DNA of 64,000 nucleotides, taken from the NCBI GenBank assembly GCA_020809705.1, contig CP085828.1, positions 1,612,001 to 1,676,000 of the forward strand. The letters are read 5' to 3'. The stretch comes from Calonectria ilicicola (taxonomy: Eukaryota > Ascomycota > Sordariomycetes > Hypocreales > Nectriaceae). The notes beneath the pieces are model-generated. The model was not told the DNA's origin. It ran no database searches and saw nothing but the letters and a program-made list of their open reading frames with translations. Below are positions 1 through 11,905 of this stretch, piece by piece. The translations under genes were made by a program, and so were the position numbers. Within the stretch, counting starts at the first letter, position 1. The number at the start of each line of letters is the position of its first letter.

Positions 1-3000
1 GAACCCGCGCTCTTGACTTCCTGGGCTTAGCAGGTTGGTAAACTGCAGCATGCCCATATACAAGTCGATCATGAATGAGGACTTGCGGCCCACTTGGTCC
101 TTGTCTACCTATTTGGACCTATAGCTGTTCTTTTTTTCTTTTTTTCACAGTGGCTATGGTGACGAGGCCTTGGCGGTAAGCAAGACTGTCGGTACCACGA
201 TGCCGGTGCCAGAGCCGGGAAAACTGACCGCATGTTTCAGATCAGAGCTGAGTAATAACATCTTTGCAGACAACATGGCAATCGTGCGTATGAAGGATCA
301 AGAGGGCTTGACAGGATCGCTTTGCAGTGACTTCACATACCGAATCTGGCGAGATGCATAAACTGGGGGCGACGGAATAGGCTTAGACAGCGTGTAACCT
401 CCCCTCAGCTTTCTGCGCACACGACTAGGAGTGGCCTTGCACGCCTGGATTGCGCTTATTTGCTTACTTCGGCGCGAATCCGCCGGCATTGCAGAGTAAC
501 AACCGCCTAGAGACGGCTGATGGATCGAGGTTTTCCAATGTGTTATGCGGGAACATGATGCATCACTTTGCACACTAGTCATAGTCTGCCATGAAACAGG
601 GCAATCCCTTGCTGTCTTAACAAAGGTCGTTCCTCTCCTGATATCGTCTTTCTTCTCCCTCATTCCACCATCACATCAGTCAGGGGCAGCAAGTGCATAG
701 TTGGGCAACACGGATATCCCGCCCGCACAACGCCCGCTCGCGACTTGACAGACAAGGGATCGAGAGCCAGAGGAGCACTGATCGACATTTGACAGGTGCC
801 CTTGTTTACCTAGGCCTGGGGACTTCCCCAAATGGTCCCAAATGCGGCAGTGTGGGTCGTCAAGAAGCGGCAGGGAAGACAAGATGCTACCGGCCATGCC
901 GGACATTCGCCAGGGCATCAGTGAGCGAGCAGCCTTGTGAGTCCCGGGTCTGAGGTGTTTCCAAGAGGATGAGACTAGGATGAGACCCTTCCCGACATGG
1001 GTTGGTGAATGAGTTGGCATTGAAGCGACCAGGGTGTGTCTGCGTGGACGATTTTGACACCTTAGTATGAAGTATAAGCACGACTGCAAGGAACCAGCAG
1101 CATCTGGATCGACGGCCGACGCGATCGTGCAAGTGCTGTACTTGCGTTGGGGTGCACTAGGAGAATTACTGGAGCAGAGGCCAAGACCCGTGGCGTGCGC
1201 ACGTTGGCGCATATCACTGATTGTCGTCATCCTTGATGTCATGTCATATGACCGCCACTTTCAACCTGCGACGTCTGGGCAGAGATCACCAGCCGGCCAA
1301 AACTTGCGCAACCCAAAAAAGCTCAAGACACGAGATTGCGGCTGATATGCACGGGAACTAAAATGTTCTCGGGGCTCCAAGTCGCACGGCAGGTAAATTT
1401 TCCGTCGTCAACACCCACGCACAAAAGTTGAAACAGGGCTTAGCAAGCTTTGATCGTGATGGATGGGTGGTGTGCATGTGCAGATGCATGATGAGTGCAG
1501 GGAGAGACAGAGGGCCGCTGATGCGTCCATTAATTACATCTGGCGCAGAACTGCATTTTCTCACGGTGCAGTAGCGTAGCAATGGGTTACCTTGTCGAGA
1601 CAAAATATCTCAGCCCTGGTGGGTAGCATCTCGGTTGAGATAGGGCAGGTGGCGATTATGGGTTTTGGGGAGCCCAGCACTACATCAAGAAAAGTCGAAC
1701 AGACGAATAAACAGGGCGTTGACCGCCAGAGTGTATCGCCGGAAGGAGACAGGGATGCGACGCAAACTTTCAAAGGCAGGGTTGCGGGAGAAGCGTGCTC
1801 TGGAGAGGCAAAATTGTATGCGGGACAGTAGCGGTGGGCTGGTTTTCGGGGTACCCTCGCCTAGCGAGGCCTGCCCCTTGGATGCCTGCCAGGAAGCGTT
1901 TATAGACGTTGCGCTTACAGAGTTGTTGCGATTAGTTCCTAAAGTTCTCAACGCGTTGTATCCGGGGTAGAATACTGTGCACCCTATCCAGCCAAACCAG
2001 GGCAGAATGTTTAATTCCAGGGATGAGCTTCTGGAGTCACTGAGCGGGACTGGCACGTTTGAGGTTTGTACAACAACGTTTGGTTAGCATTAATAAATTG
2101 CCGACTGCATTCATGCGAGCTTGATGAGCGAGCAGGGAATCCCCCGTTTTCGTAGACGAAAGGCGACCATGCCGTTTCGGGTTGCTCAAGTCACATCTCG
2201 TGGCCAGGGGTAGCTCTCCAAGTGGGAGAAACGTGGTTTCATCATGTTGAGTAACGCCACTTGCGCCGCCGGGTGCTTAGGGCCAGAAGGAATACCCGTT
2301 CGTCGACTTTGACGGCATTATCCATTGGAGGCCGTCCCAGAGAAGCTAGTGAGCTTGGATCTTTCCTGAGCTTAGTCATGGGAGGAAGCATGAAGAGCAA
2401 CAACGCTGTGGAACATCAAGGGGCAGGCACAGCGAAGGTTACGGACCAGGGCAAGGGCAAGGATATGGGCCTGGGGAGGGAGGCGTTCTAAATCCAATCG
2501 TGAGCTGGCAACGACCCTTTTCCTGGTTGTTTCGCGTTTGCGGGTTTCATCGTCTTGCGAGGGCAAGGGAACTACTGTAGCTGAAACAGCGGAGCAGCCA
2601 TGTCCTGTCACCCAAATGCTCGAATTTCCCAGGGCCAAAGCCACAAAATTGAGTGGCATATTCCACTCGAGTCAAAATACGGGGACCAGAGGCGCTCCGC
2701 AGCCACACCCAGATTCTGAGATGCAGCCGGCTCCAGCCGGCCGAGATGCAGCAAGCCGGCAGAAGCAAAACCTTTTGAGGGGGAATAAAGAGGGGGGAGA
2801 AGTTTAGGTGGAAACGTGGGAAAATGGTGGGAGGCCGCAACAGACGGGGTGATTGGAAAACGACAAGGGAAAAGAAAAACTCACACATTGCTTTATCGTC
2901 AAGAGACTCTACAAACAGGAACCCGCTTCGAATGTGGAATTAATAATGTCCAGATAGAGACTCCAGTGCTGTCGCTACTAAGCGAAGTCAGCATACACGA

Positions 3001-6000
3001 ATTGACGAGATACCTCAAAGCAGACCATTAATATTAGCGCATTTGACAATCAACCTATGATGTTGCAATATCCATCATGACTGGTAGTCAGGGCTGACGA
3101 CGGTTTACTGTCTGATCTTGGCCCGTCACCTCACCTTCCAGATAGGACGAACTAAAATGCCATGGCCCCCTTTTTTTTTTCCTACAACGCAGAAGCCAAG
3201 TAGTGTTGACCCTCCACTCGGTTTTTCTATCGCTCTCCCCGAGCTTTTGTTCAAGGGGGCGGTCTGCACAAGGCAGAGTTGTGGTGGATGGCATTGCATT
3301 GTAGTGGAGAACTGGCGCTAAGGCTTCCTCCCCTCGTGGGTGGCCAGAGCTAGTGGCTGTCGAACAGATGTGGATACACCACGACACAATACATCTGACA
3401 AGGCTTCCGATGTTGAGATGGTGGCAAGAAGACTGGGAAGCTGTGCTGCAAAGGGATGCACATAAGCATGGGTGTCACCTCATTGTGTACTCCCCGCGAA
3501 GCCAATTACTCAATGAGAAACCCAGTGAGCCAAGTCCAAATGGCAAGTTCCAAATATGCAGAGGGCCTGAGGTCAGCGCGAAGCACAGTGTTGGCCACTG
3601 CTCCCTGCTTAGTCGTCCACCTTGGCGTCCAGCCACAACGAGCCCAATGTCTTTGGCTGATGGTGTCTCGGCAGATCTCCCTGAAGAGTCTAAGCCTATC
3701 CGATGCTTCGAGAAACCACATTGTCAACTCCACCCTGGAATATGAGGATGACTGTGAGTGATCAAACACCCATCAGTTAGCACCCGCGGCCGCCTCAAGC
3801 ACGTTTGTTAGCCAGGGCTGGGTCTTCAAATCGCCCGAGCGCACCATCTCGACCCCCTTGGATATGGAGCGCCCCAACACCAAGAAGGAGCCTGCAGATG
3901 GGCGTTGATTTAGCCTCATGATCGATTCTGCCGTGTGGCCATGGTGGACTTTGTGAATGGAGAGTAGCATCTGCTAGAGATTGGCTTAATTGGTTATGCC
4001 TTGTCGCAGTTGGTCCCGGGAGATCAACACGGCATGGGTGTAGTGGTGGAGGAAGAAGACATTGCTTTATCCCTAGTGTAGATCTAGGAATAAGAAAGAA
4101 GGGACCAAAAAGGAAGCATACCTAAGGGTCCTTCGACAATGGAATCCGTGCCGGGTGCGGCACGGAAGCGGCGGCGCTGTTGACTTTTTTCTTTCTTTTC
4201 TTTGTTCTTCCCTGTCTTCCATGAATGTCTCCAAGCCTCCGTCGTGTCGCCGGGACGGGAACCATCACAGACGTCAGGCGGCTGGAGCTGGTCGTGCACA
4301 CACTGACCACCTGCTGTACTGTACCTTGCCTTAGCAGTATCTCGGGAATCCACTGTCCCTTAGATCAGAGGCACAATGCACTCAGCTATAGGGAATGGCC
4401 TGGTGGCCCGGTCCCACTGTTGGTGCTTCCCCCAGAGAAGCCCAGGAGCCGGCGACTCCACCACAGACTTGGCTGAGGGCCATGCACTGCACGGGTGCCG
4501 TCCGGCGCAGGAGCTGCAGTGGCCGCCACCATCGAGGGATCGCATTACAGCTCTCGCAAGCAACGTACAGTCCGGAAACGCAGCCCACCGTGCCTCGCCC
4601 ACATGCAATCCGGATCCTACGTATAGTCCGGTGCTTGCTGGAGCCACATTCTGCGCCGCTCGAAACCCACACCTCAGACGCGGCGGCTGCTGCCACGGAC
4701 CACAGGGTCGGCATACGTACGTGGAGATGGCAGTTTGCATTCCAGTGGGCAAGATGTGTGTGAGGCGGCGAGGGACACTGTTACCGTTGCCGTTGTCGTT
4801 GCTGGGCCTGGATGATGTGATGCCCTACAAAGGGGGCCAGCCCAGGGCGCCAGAAGCAAAAAATACAGGGACTCGTGTCTCTGTTCTGGGCTGAGCAGCG
4901 CGCAGGGGTGTGTGACGGTCTTTTTTTAGCGAATGTGTGCTTGAGGTTTTCTTCCACACGCACCCATCCGCCTGCTGCTGCAACGCAACAGCCCTGCCAG
5001 CCAGCTCCAGCTACGAAACCACCCCCCTCTTCCTCCCCTTCCCCTCCACACACCACAAACAGAGCTCCCAGTGCCTCTCGCCCATCGGATTGGATTACCG
5101 CAACCTACCAAAGGGGGTGCGGCAGATAACAATGGAGTCATCAAGGCTGTAGGTTTGTTAGTGGATGTTTCCAATTAGCACGGCACTGGCACTGTAGCAA
5201 GCGACCCGTCCCAGAAGCCCGTAGGTATGCTCCATTCGGTGGGCGGAGCGCCCCCTCTCTCGCAGACTCCCCCTAACTAATCCCTAATTCACATCCCCCC
5301 ATGCCACCTCCAACCCTGTTGCTGTTCATCCCGTCCCATCCCCATCCACGCCTCCGTTTCCGTTTCCATTCCTTACTCTGACACTCCAGACAGACTCTCT
5401 TTCTCTTTCTTTTCTTGTCTAGTACTGGCACGGGCACTGGAACCGACGACGGCAACTTTTTTTTTTTCTCCCTATCCATTTCCATCTTCCCACCTTCAAT
5501 CCGCCTTCTGCTATACCATCTTGTCTCGTCATCATCTATCCGCCTCACCTCCCACCGCCACCCTCACACACATTCACCGTCGCCGCTTATTCCTCACCGT
5601 CGACCACGACTCACCTGTCTACCCTCCTCGCAAAGACGCATCCCAATCGAAACCGCTCGATTGTGCATCCGCTAGCTTGCCCTCCCACTGTCTGCGCCGG
5701 CGCTGCCCACGCCCCTCCTTGCAACACAACATCCCCCGGCCTGTTCCACGGGCCCAAGAGTCCTGGACCCTCGTCCTCATCAAACCTCCACCCACCCCCT
5801 GGCCTGACCTGGTCTGGGCTTTGCCTGCTGCTCCCATCTAGTTGGCCGTTTGCCCCTCGAGCAACACTTCCACATCACAGCATCCCGAGACTTTTGGTTG
5901 TCAACCCACCGACAAACACTCGCTTGCCATCGTTTGCGGTCACAGCCTCTCGCCGTCTTCATCTTCGTCCCAAGCCCCACGGGCAATCCTACACCGACCC

Positions 6001-6188
6001 CGATTCGAACCTGTCGTCTCTACCTTCGCTCTCGTCCATGACGTTAGCTCAATAGCCACGCCCATTTGCCTGCTTCCTTGGGCTGCAGCATCCTCCATGA
6101 CAATCACCTCCACGAACGCCACCGCTCGTTGATTTGACTCGCCCCCCCACGATATTGAATCAACTTTGCTACACATCAACTGCTCATC
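1..6188. other. Gene-poor stretch with C/T-rich leader at its right end
   Basis: No open frame here has protein-like composition, a recognisable domain or plausible splice structure; the longest are overlapping frames on both strands rich in Cys, Arg, Ser and Pro. It contains several homopolymer T runs (for example near 130-147 and 3172-3181). From about 5270 to 6188 the plus strand is strongly C/T-rich with few purines, which is typical of promoters and 5' leaders of filamentous ascomycete genes and fits the leader of the RhoGAP gene that starts at 6189. A non-coding RNA or a lineage-specific gene with many introns cannot be excluded. Confidence 0.5.
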
Positions 6189-9100
6189 ATGAGTACCATC
6201 GTAGACGAATATCTCGACAGTCCTATGGACCAAGAGACGGACGATGTTTTCCCTTGCAAGGGCTGTGGAGAGGTGCGCTTGGCCTTCCTTTCCCACTCAT
6301 ACACGCATCGTTGGCTGACAGACGTGATACATATCAGATCCTCGAGGAAGGAAAGGCATTTGAACTTGGTACGTCTACCCACACAACTGCATCTACTACG
6401 GCGCACCTGATGCCGATATTGGCTGCGTTGCGAGACACTTCGTCTCAGAAACCTGTCTAAGCCTACCTTGGTGAAACCACAGAGTGGTGAGCTAACTTCA
6501 TCAACAGCCGGCAACAGATGGCATCTCGACTGCTTCCGATGCAACACTTGCGGCACCCTCCTAGATTCCGACGCGAACCTACTTCTTCTCGGCGATGGAT
6601 CTTTAATCTGCAACAACTGCACATACAGCTGCAGCGCTTGTGGCAACAAGATTGAGGACCTAGCTATTCTGACAGGAGACCAAGCCTTTTGTGCCACTTG
6701 CTTCCGATGCCGAAACTGCAAACGCAAAATTGACAATCTCAGATATGCCAGGACTTCTCAGGGCATTTTCTGTATGGGCTGTCATGAGACTCTAATGGCT
6801 AGGCGCAGGAAGAAATCAAAAGCTGCGGCTGCTGCAAAAGCAAGAGAGAAAGAACATTCGCCAATGATCACCGAGAAGTCCCTCCCAGCTCTTCCTCCAA
6901 ACGCTATTCCTCCGAATGCTTTTTCAAATGACCGTGTCGATCCCGATTCTGACACAGCGACCGAGCTTTCCCCGCGGCCCCGGACTGCCCATGATCGGAC
7001 CGAATCATCCTCTCGAAGCAACTCGAGACCGGCTCACTCGCCTGACCAAAAACCCGAAGGTTTGGGCTTGCCCGCATCTACGTATCGAAGCAATCGCAAC
7101 TCGACCATTGTCTCGCGGGCCGAGCAGGGTTCCAACGATGGCTCCGATAGCTACTTCATATCTGTTGCTTTGGACCCAAGCCCAGGCCCGACGCCTCGAT
7201 CTACCACCGAGAGCGTACCCGACTCGGGAGGCAAGAAAGAGAAAGATTACTTCAGCGCGAAACAACCGACAGCGGAAAAACGAAGTGATTCGCATAACAC
7301 AACACCTCATATCGCCTTCCAAGAAAAAGGCCGCCAGCCATCGTCGGCTTCTGATTACGAGACTCCTCCCAAGTTGCCGGCACGGAAACTATCCAAGTCT
7401 GGCAGAGACTCAAATCGTCGTTCGACTATAGATGAGAGACCTCAAAAGTCTGCCGCCCGCCGCCCACAGGGTGCTCAGGAAGACTTCAAACTGCAAGATG
7501 CCCCCAAGACCAAAAAGATGATGTCGAGAAGCAGTTCTGGGTCCTCTGGTATTCCTGCGGAAAGCAATACGCCCCCCCAAAACGGAGCAACACGAAAGGA
7601 TGGGTCAACTGGTGTACCACACTCCGAAACCAACACCACCAATGTCACTACTCCCCCTTCGCGAACATCCGTGGAATCGAGGCAGCTTGATGAGGAGGAG
7701 CTTCGTGCTTCCATGGACTCATCTACTAGGACTTCGTCAAGACCAGAACACAACAAGCCCATCTCTCGGAAAGAGGTGCCTAATAGTGGTTCAAGAACAA
7801 GTGGTATGCAACCTCCAGGGTTGGTTTTGTGAAGATAACATGCTAACTAAGATGCAGTCAACGGCAAGTCTCGACAGTCCGGCAGGCAAGAAACAACCGA
7901 TGATACGTCCGTGCGAGGAACCCCCTCCCGTCCCAGCGCTCCCAGCACTGCCAACGCTCAGGAACCAAGCAATAAGGGTGACAATTACTCGCAGTCTCGG
8001 TCGGCCCCGCCGCAAGCCGCCGGCCAGGGCCACCCTGCCGGGAAGGAATCCTCCAAAGATGGATCAGGGTCCCCCAAGGTTTCACCCAAACTACCTAGGT
8101 GGAGTAGCGGTGCCGACTTCAGCATGGACGAGGACATGGCCCGAATCTTGGGCACTGATGAAGGATCCACCTCGATATTACGTCGTGTTTCGAACGCTGT
8201 CAGACATGGACGTACTAACAGTGTCGAGTCGCCAACCCAAAACCCTTCAAGATCTGGCCATGCCCGAAGCATCAGCGAGACTACACGCACTGGATCGCCA
8301 AGGTGGCCAAGAACACCTGGCGCTGAAGACTATGGTCAAGGAAATGAGATCAGCAGCCCTGTATCACTTACATCGGGTGATGATCCTGCATTCCTCAAAC
8401 GACAGCTGCGGAACTCGGAACAACGTGTTGCTGAATTGGAGAGACAGTTCACGACAGAGAAAGACTTGAAGAATCTGAACAAGAAGCTGATTGAGAAACG
8501 CAAGACAGTGTCCGTCCTGGACACGCAAACTGAGATTATGATTCGCCAGCTTGAGGTTCTAGCCGGATACGTTGAACGAGCCAAGGAAACAAAGACACCC
8601 GTTGATCCTCGTGATCTTGAGGAGTCTGCCCTCAAGGAGTTCGTCCAAAAACTAGAGAAACTAAAGCTTGTCATGTCTGCTGCAATTGAGCAGCTCCACG
8701 AGGAGCGTGACCAACTCATTGAAGAGAAGAATCAGGCGATGGCCGACCGTGATCGAGCCCTTCTCGAGTTTGAGCAGCTTTCGTCTAAGAATGCTCAGCT
8801 TGCTGACATGAACAATGACTTGACTCATCAAATCCAGGAGCGTTTCAAGTCGCAGATCGGCAGCGATGGAAAACCCCCTGCTGGTCTCGGAATTTACAGC
8901 CAGAGCAAGGGAATGAACAACTCTTCACTCAACCTTGATGCCGCCAGCATGACAACCGGTACTACGCTGGTACATGGAGAAGAAGACGCCATTCTAGAAG
9001 CGGGTCCGACCGTTGTTCAGGTTCGCAAGGGCCAAGCCAAGAAGTTCAATTGGAAGAAGGGCTCTAAAGGCCTCGCCCAGGTCGCCAGAGGCGTGAATAA

Positions 9101-10081
9101 GGCTGTCGTCGCTTTCCAAAATGATCGAGAAAGGCAGCAGCACCCGGGAGCTGGAGGTTTGACAAATGATAACATCGGCATGCCTTACAATATGACGACT
9201 GTAGCTCAAGAAGCTCCCAATCCTGTCGCCCTCAATGGCGCCATGGGCATGGGACACCCCCAACAGGGCCGACAGCAAATCGACCCTGGCCGACAGGGTT
9301 TCGGGTTCTTCAGTAAGAAGAACACGATGCCCAAGTCTGGATCTGCGAGCAACGTCAACTCGGCTATCCAAGCCGAGGCCCCAACAGTTCTATTTGGATC
9401 TGATCTGGGCGAGCGAGCCGACCACGAACGCCGACAGATCCCCAGCGTCGTAACTCGCTGTATTGAGGAAGTGGAGCTGCGAGGCATGGATCAGGAGGGT
9501 ATCTACCGAAAGACTGGTGGCAATTCTCAAATCAACATGATCAAAGATGGGTTCAGCAAAGATGAAAATTTTGACATTTCAGACCCAGATCTGGATATCA
9601 CTGCTGTCACCAGTGTCTTGAAACAGTATTTCCGAAAACTGCCTATTCCTCTACTTACGTTTGATATATATGAGCGTGTCCTAGAATCAACTGGTAAGTG
9701 AATGGCGCCATGGCTTGGCTAGAACAGCAAAACTAACAGAAGATAGGAATTGCGGACGAAGGAGAACGGTGCATTCACCTGCGTAAGACGTTTGCCAGCA
9801 TGCCCCAAAGGCATCGTGACTGTCTCGAATTCCTCATGTTCCATCTCTCGCGCGTTGCTAAGCGCGAGGGAGAGAATTTGGTACGTAATTCCCGGCATAT
9901 CTTGAGGACTTTCTTGATTCCTAACTTGTAGTAGATGTCGCCTAAGAATTTGGCTGTCGTGTTTGCACCAACTATTATGCGAGACACAAGTCTTGAGCGT
10001 GAGATGACAGACATGCATGCCAAGAACATTGCTATCCAATTCGTTATTGAGAACAGCACAACCATCTTCGAGGATGCTTAA
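6189..10081 (+). CDS. rga1: LIM-LIM-RhoGAP GTPase-activating protein (Rga1/Rga2-like)
   Basis: Predicted GTPase-activating protein for a Rho/Cdc42-type GTPase, which would turn off polarity signalling at growth sites. Six exons: 6189-6272, 6338-6368, 6508-7803, 7858-9693, 9747-9880, 9935-10081, giving 1175 residues. Two LIM zinc-binding domains lie at the N-terminus (first Cys pair C23/C26, then the HLDCFRC segment; the second starts at CSACGNK). A long Ser/Pro-rich disordered region follows, then a coiled coil at about residues 650-820. The RhoGAP domain covers about 985-1170, with the arginine finger in EGIYRKTGG (Arg1021). Two N-terminal LIM domains plus a C-terminal RhoGAP match yeast Rga1/Rga2; Lrg1 has three LIM domains. 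All introns are GT-AG. LIM1 is split by two introns around a 31-nt exon. Target GTPase not determinable from sequence. Confidence 0.92.
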
Positions 10082-11905
10082 AACAGCACCGAGACGAGGG
10101 TGTGCTTATCAACGAGTGTATGACAACCTATCACCACAACATTCTTCATGGGTCATTTCTCCGATTTAGCACCTTGAATTTGAAACCAACATTTCATTTC
10201 AAAGAGTGCCCGCTTGACACTAGGGGCGTTTGTGCTAGGACATTTAATGATATCCACTTCTATCTTTTGATGCGCTTTTCTTTGCTTGACATGTGAAATA
10301 GGCGACTTGTATGGCCAAGGAATGGGGAAAGGGGGAGTATTGGTTATGTATGTCGCTGCCTCTGCGCTGCTAGGATTCTTCCTCTTCATGGAACTGGGTG
10401 CATCATCATTTGCTTTGCTCTTTTTTTTTTACGCGGCTCGACGGGGAGGTATTTTTTTTCATCTTCGATGCATTACCTCCCTATTTTGTTCCTCAACTCC
10501 CTCACATAGGTGAAGGGGGAAGCATCCAGCTTGCACGGAAACCAATCAACAGGACGTTTTCGACATTGTTACGGAGTTTGAAACCAGCTTTCCCCTATTA
10601 TTATCAGCTCGCTTCCCTGAAGTCGGTCGTTGGCTTTGGATGAACGAGCAGGATAAAGGCTCTAGATGAAGTGAGAAAGCCAATTGTATGTACAAAGATC
10701 ATGGCATGGGCCTACCAAGGAGGGAAAACTGGATGAATCCCTCGGCGTTTTTATTCTGGGGAAAATACAGCAACCGCTTTTAGCTAGGCCAAGATGCAAA
10801 ACTTGAGATGAAAAGAAAATGAAACCTGGAGATGATCCAGCTTGTCCCCTCAAAATAGATGCTCTTCCGATTCATGTGAACAATGTGATATCATCGCCTC
10901 TATAGGCGGCAGAGTGAGCATGCGGCTTTTAATTGGCACTCACATTGAAAGATTGTCCTCACCCTGTCCCCACTATTCCCTAGCCCCCTAAAATAATTCG
11001 TATATACATATATTTGTTTCTTTATATTTCAATCTATTAAATTGATATTCAGAATGGGCAAGTTCTGTAACATCCAAGTTGAATAAGCCATAGGGGCATG
11101 ATCTTCCACCCACGACAATCAGTGCACGTCTTTTATCTATTGGCAATTTAGGCCAGACTTGCCAATCAATCAGAGTCTATGTTGGGATACTGTGGGTTTT
11201 TTTTTTTTTAATTCAGATCGACCATACAGTTAATATACCCGAGCATCAAAACAATGGCACAATCAATCAATCATATATTAATGCGAAGCCATGGCTACAG
11301 GGTCGTGGTCTCTAATTGCATTAGTGTGGGGCAGCCGCACAACATAGCCTCCCTTACCCCAGAGTAAGCAAGTCCTCACCAACTGTGCCCACAAACACGG
11401 TTTCAATTTAGAGAAATGAAATAAGTTCTGCCATGACTTAATGAACGTGTCGGTTAAACTGGGTATCGTAGTATTTAAACATGTCTAAATTGAATTACTA
11501 GGTGCTAAGGTTACAGGTACAAACATAAACTTAGTATGGTAACAGGAGGTATTTCGCAACAACTAAGTCAAAACGAAACGAGAAACAAACGCAACGACAG
11601 GAGCCCGTATACATAGTCCGACAATCCAGTCAATGAGCAGAAACATAGCCCACCATCAGGCGAAGAAGTCAAGCCTTTGCATGAAAAGCCCGTTTTCCTT
11701 TCCCAGGCGCCATTCCCCGGAGTTTCTTTTGTCAGAATACAAACAAGTAGTGTAAATCAAAACCGAGCCAATTCAGTTCCTACCTCTCTCCCAAACTCCA
11801 ACATCCAACGCCCAACAGTTCGATTCTCCATATTTTTGGTTGGCAATTGTTTAAAATGTCTTGGTGACAACTTGTGTTACACGCTCACTCCGGGGTGCGG
11901 GTTGC
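10082..11905. other. Convergent intergenic region (3' ends of RhoGAP and Stu1 genes)
   Basis: The stretch lies between two converging stop codons (RhoGAP ends 10081, Stu1 ends 11906) and should hold both 3' untranslated regions and poly(A) sites. It is more A/T-rich than its surroundings, especially around 10990-11045 and 11195-11280, with several T homopolymers. No supportable coding frame or RNA gene was seen. Confidence 0.5.

Noticed and set aside
7600..8469. 289-codon plus-strand frame within the RhoGAP gene
   Set aside because: It overlaps the true exons in another frame and crosses an intron; the true frame has the coiled coil and splices correctly.
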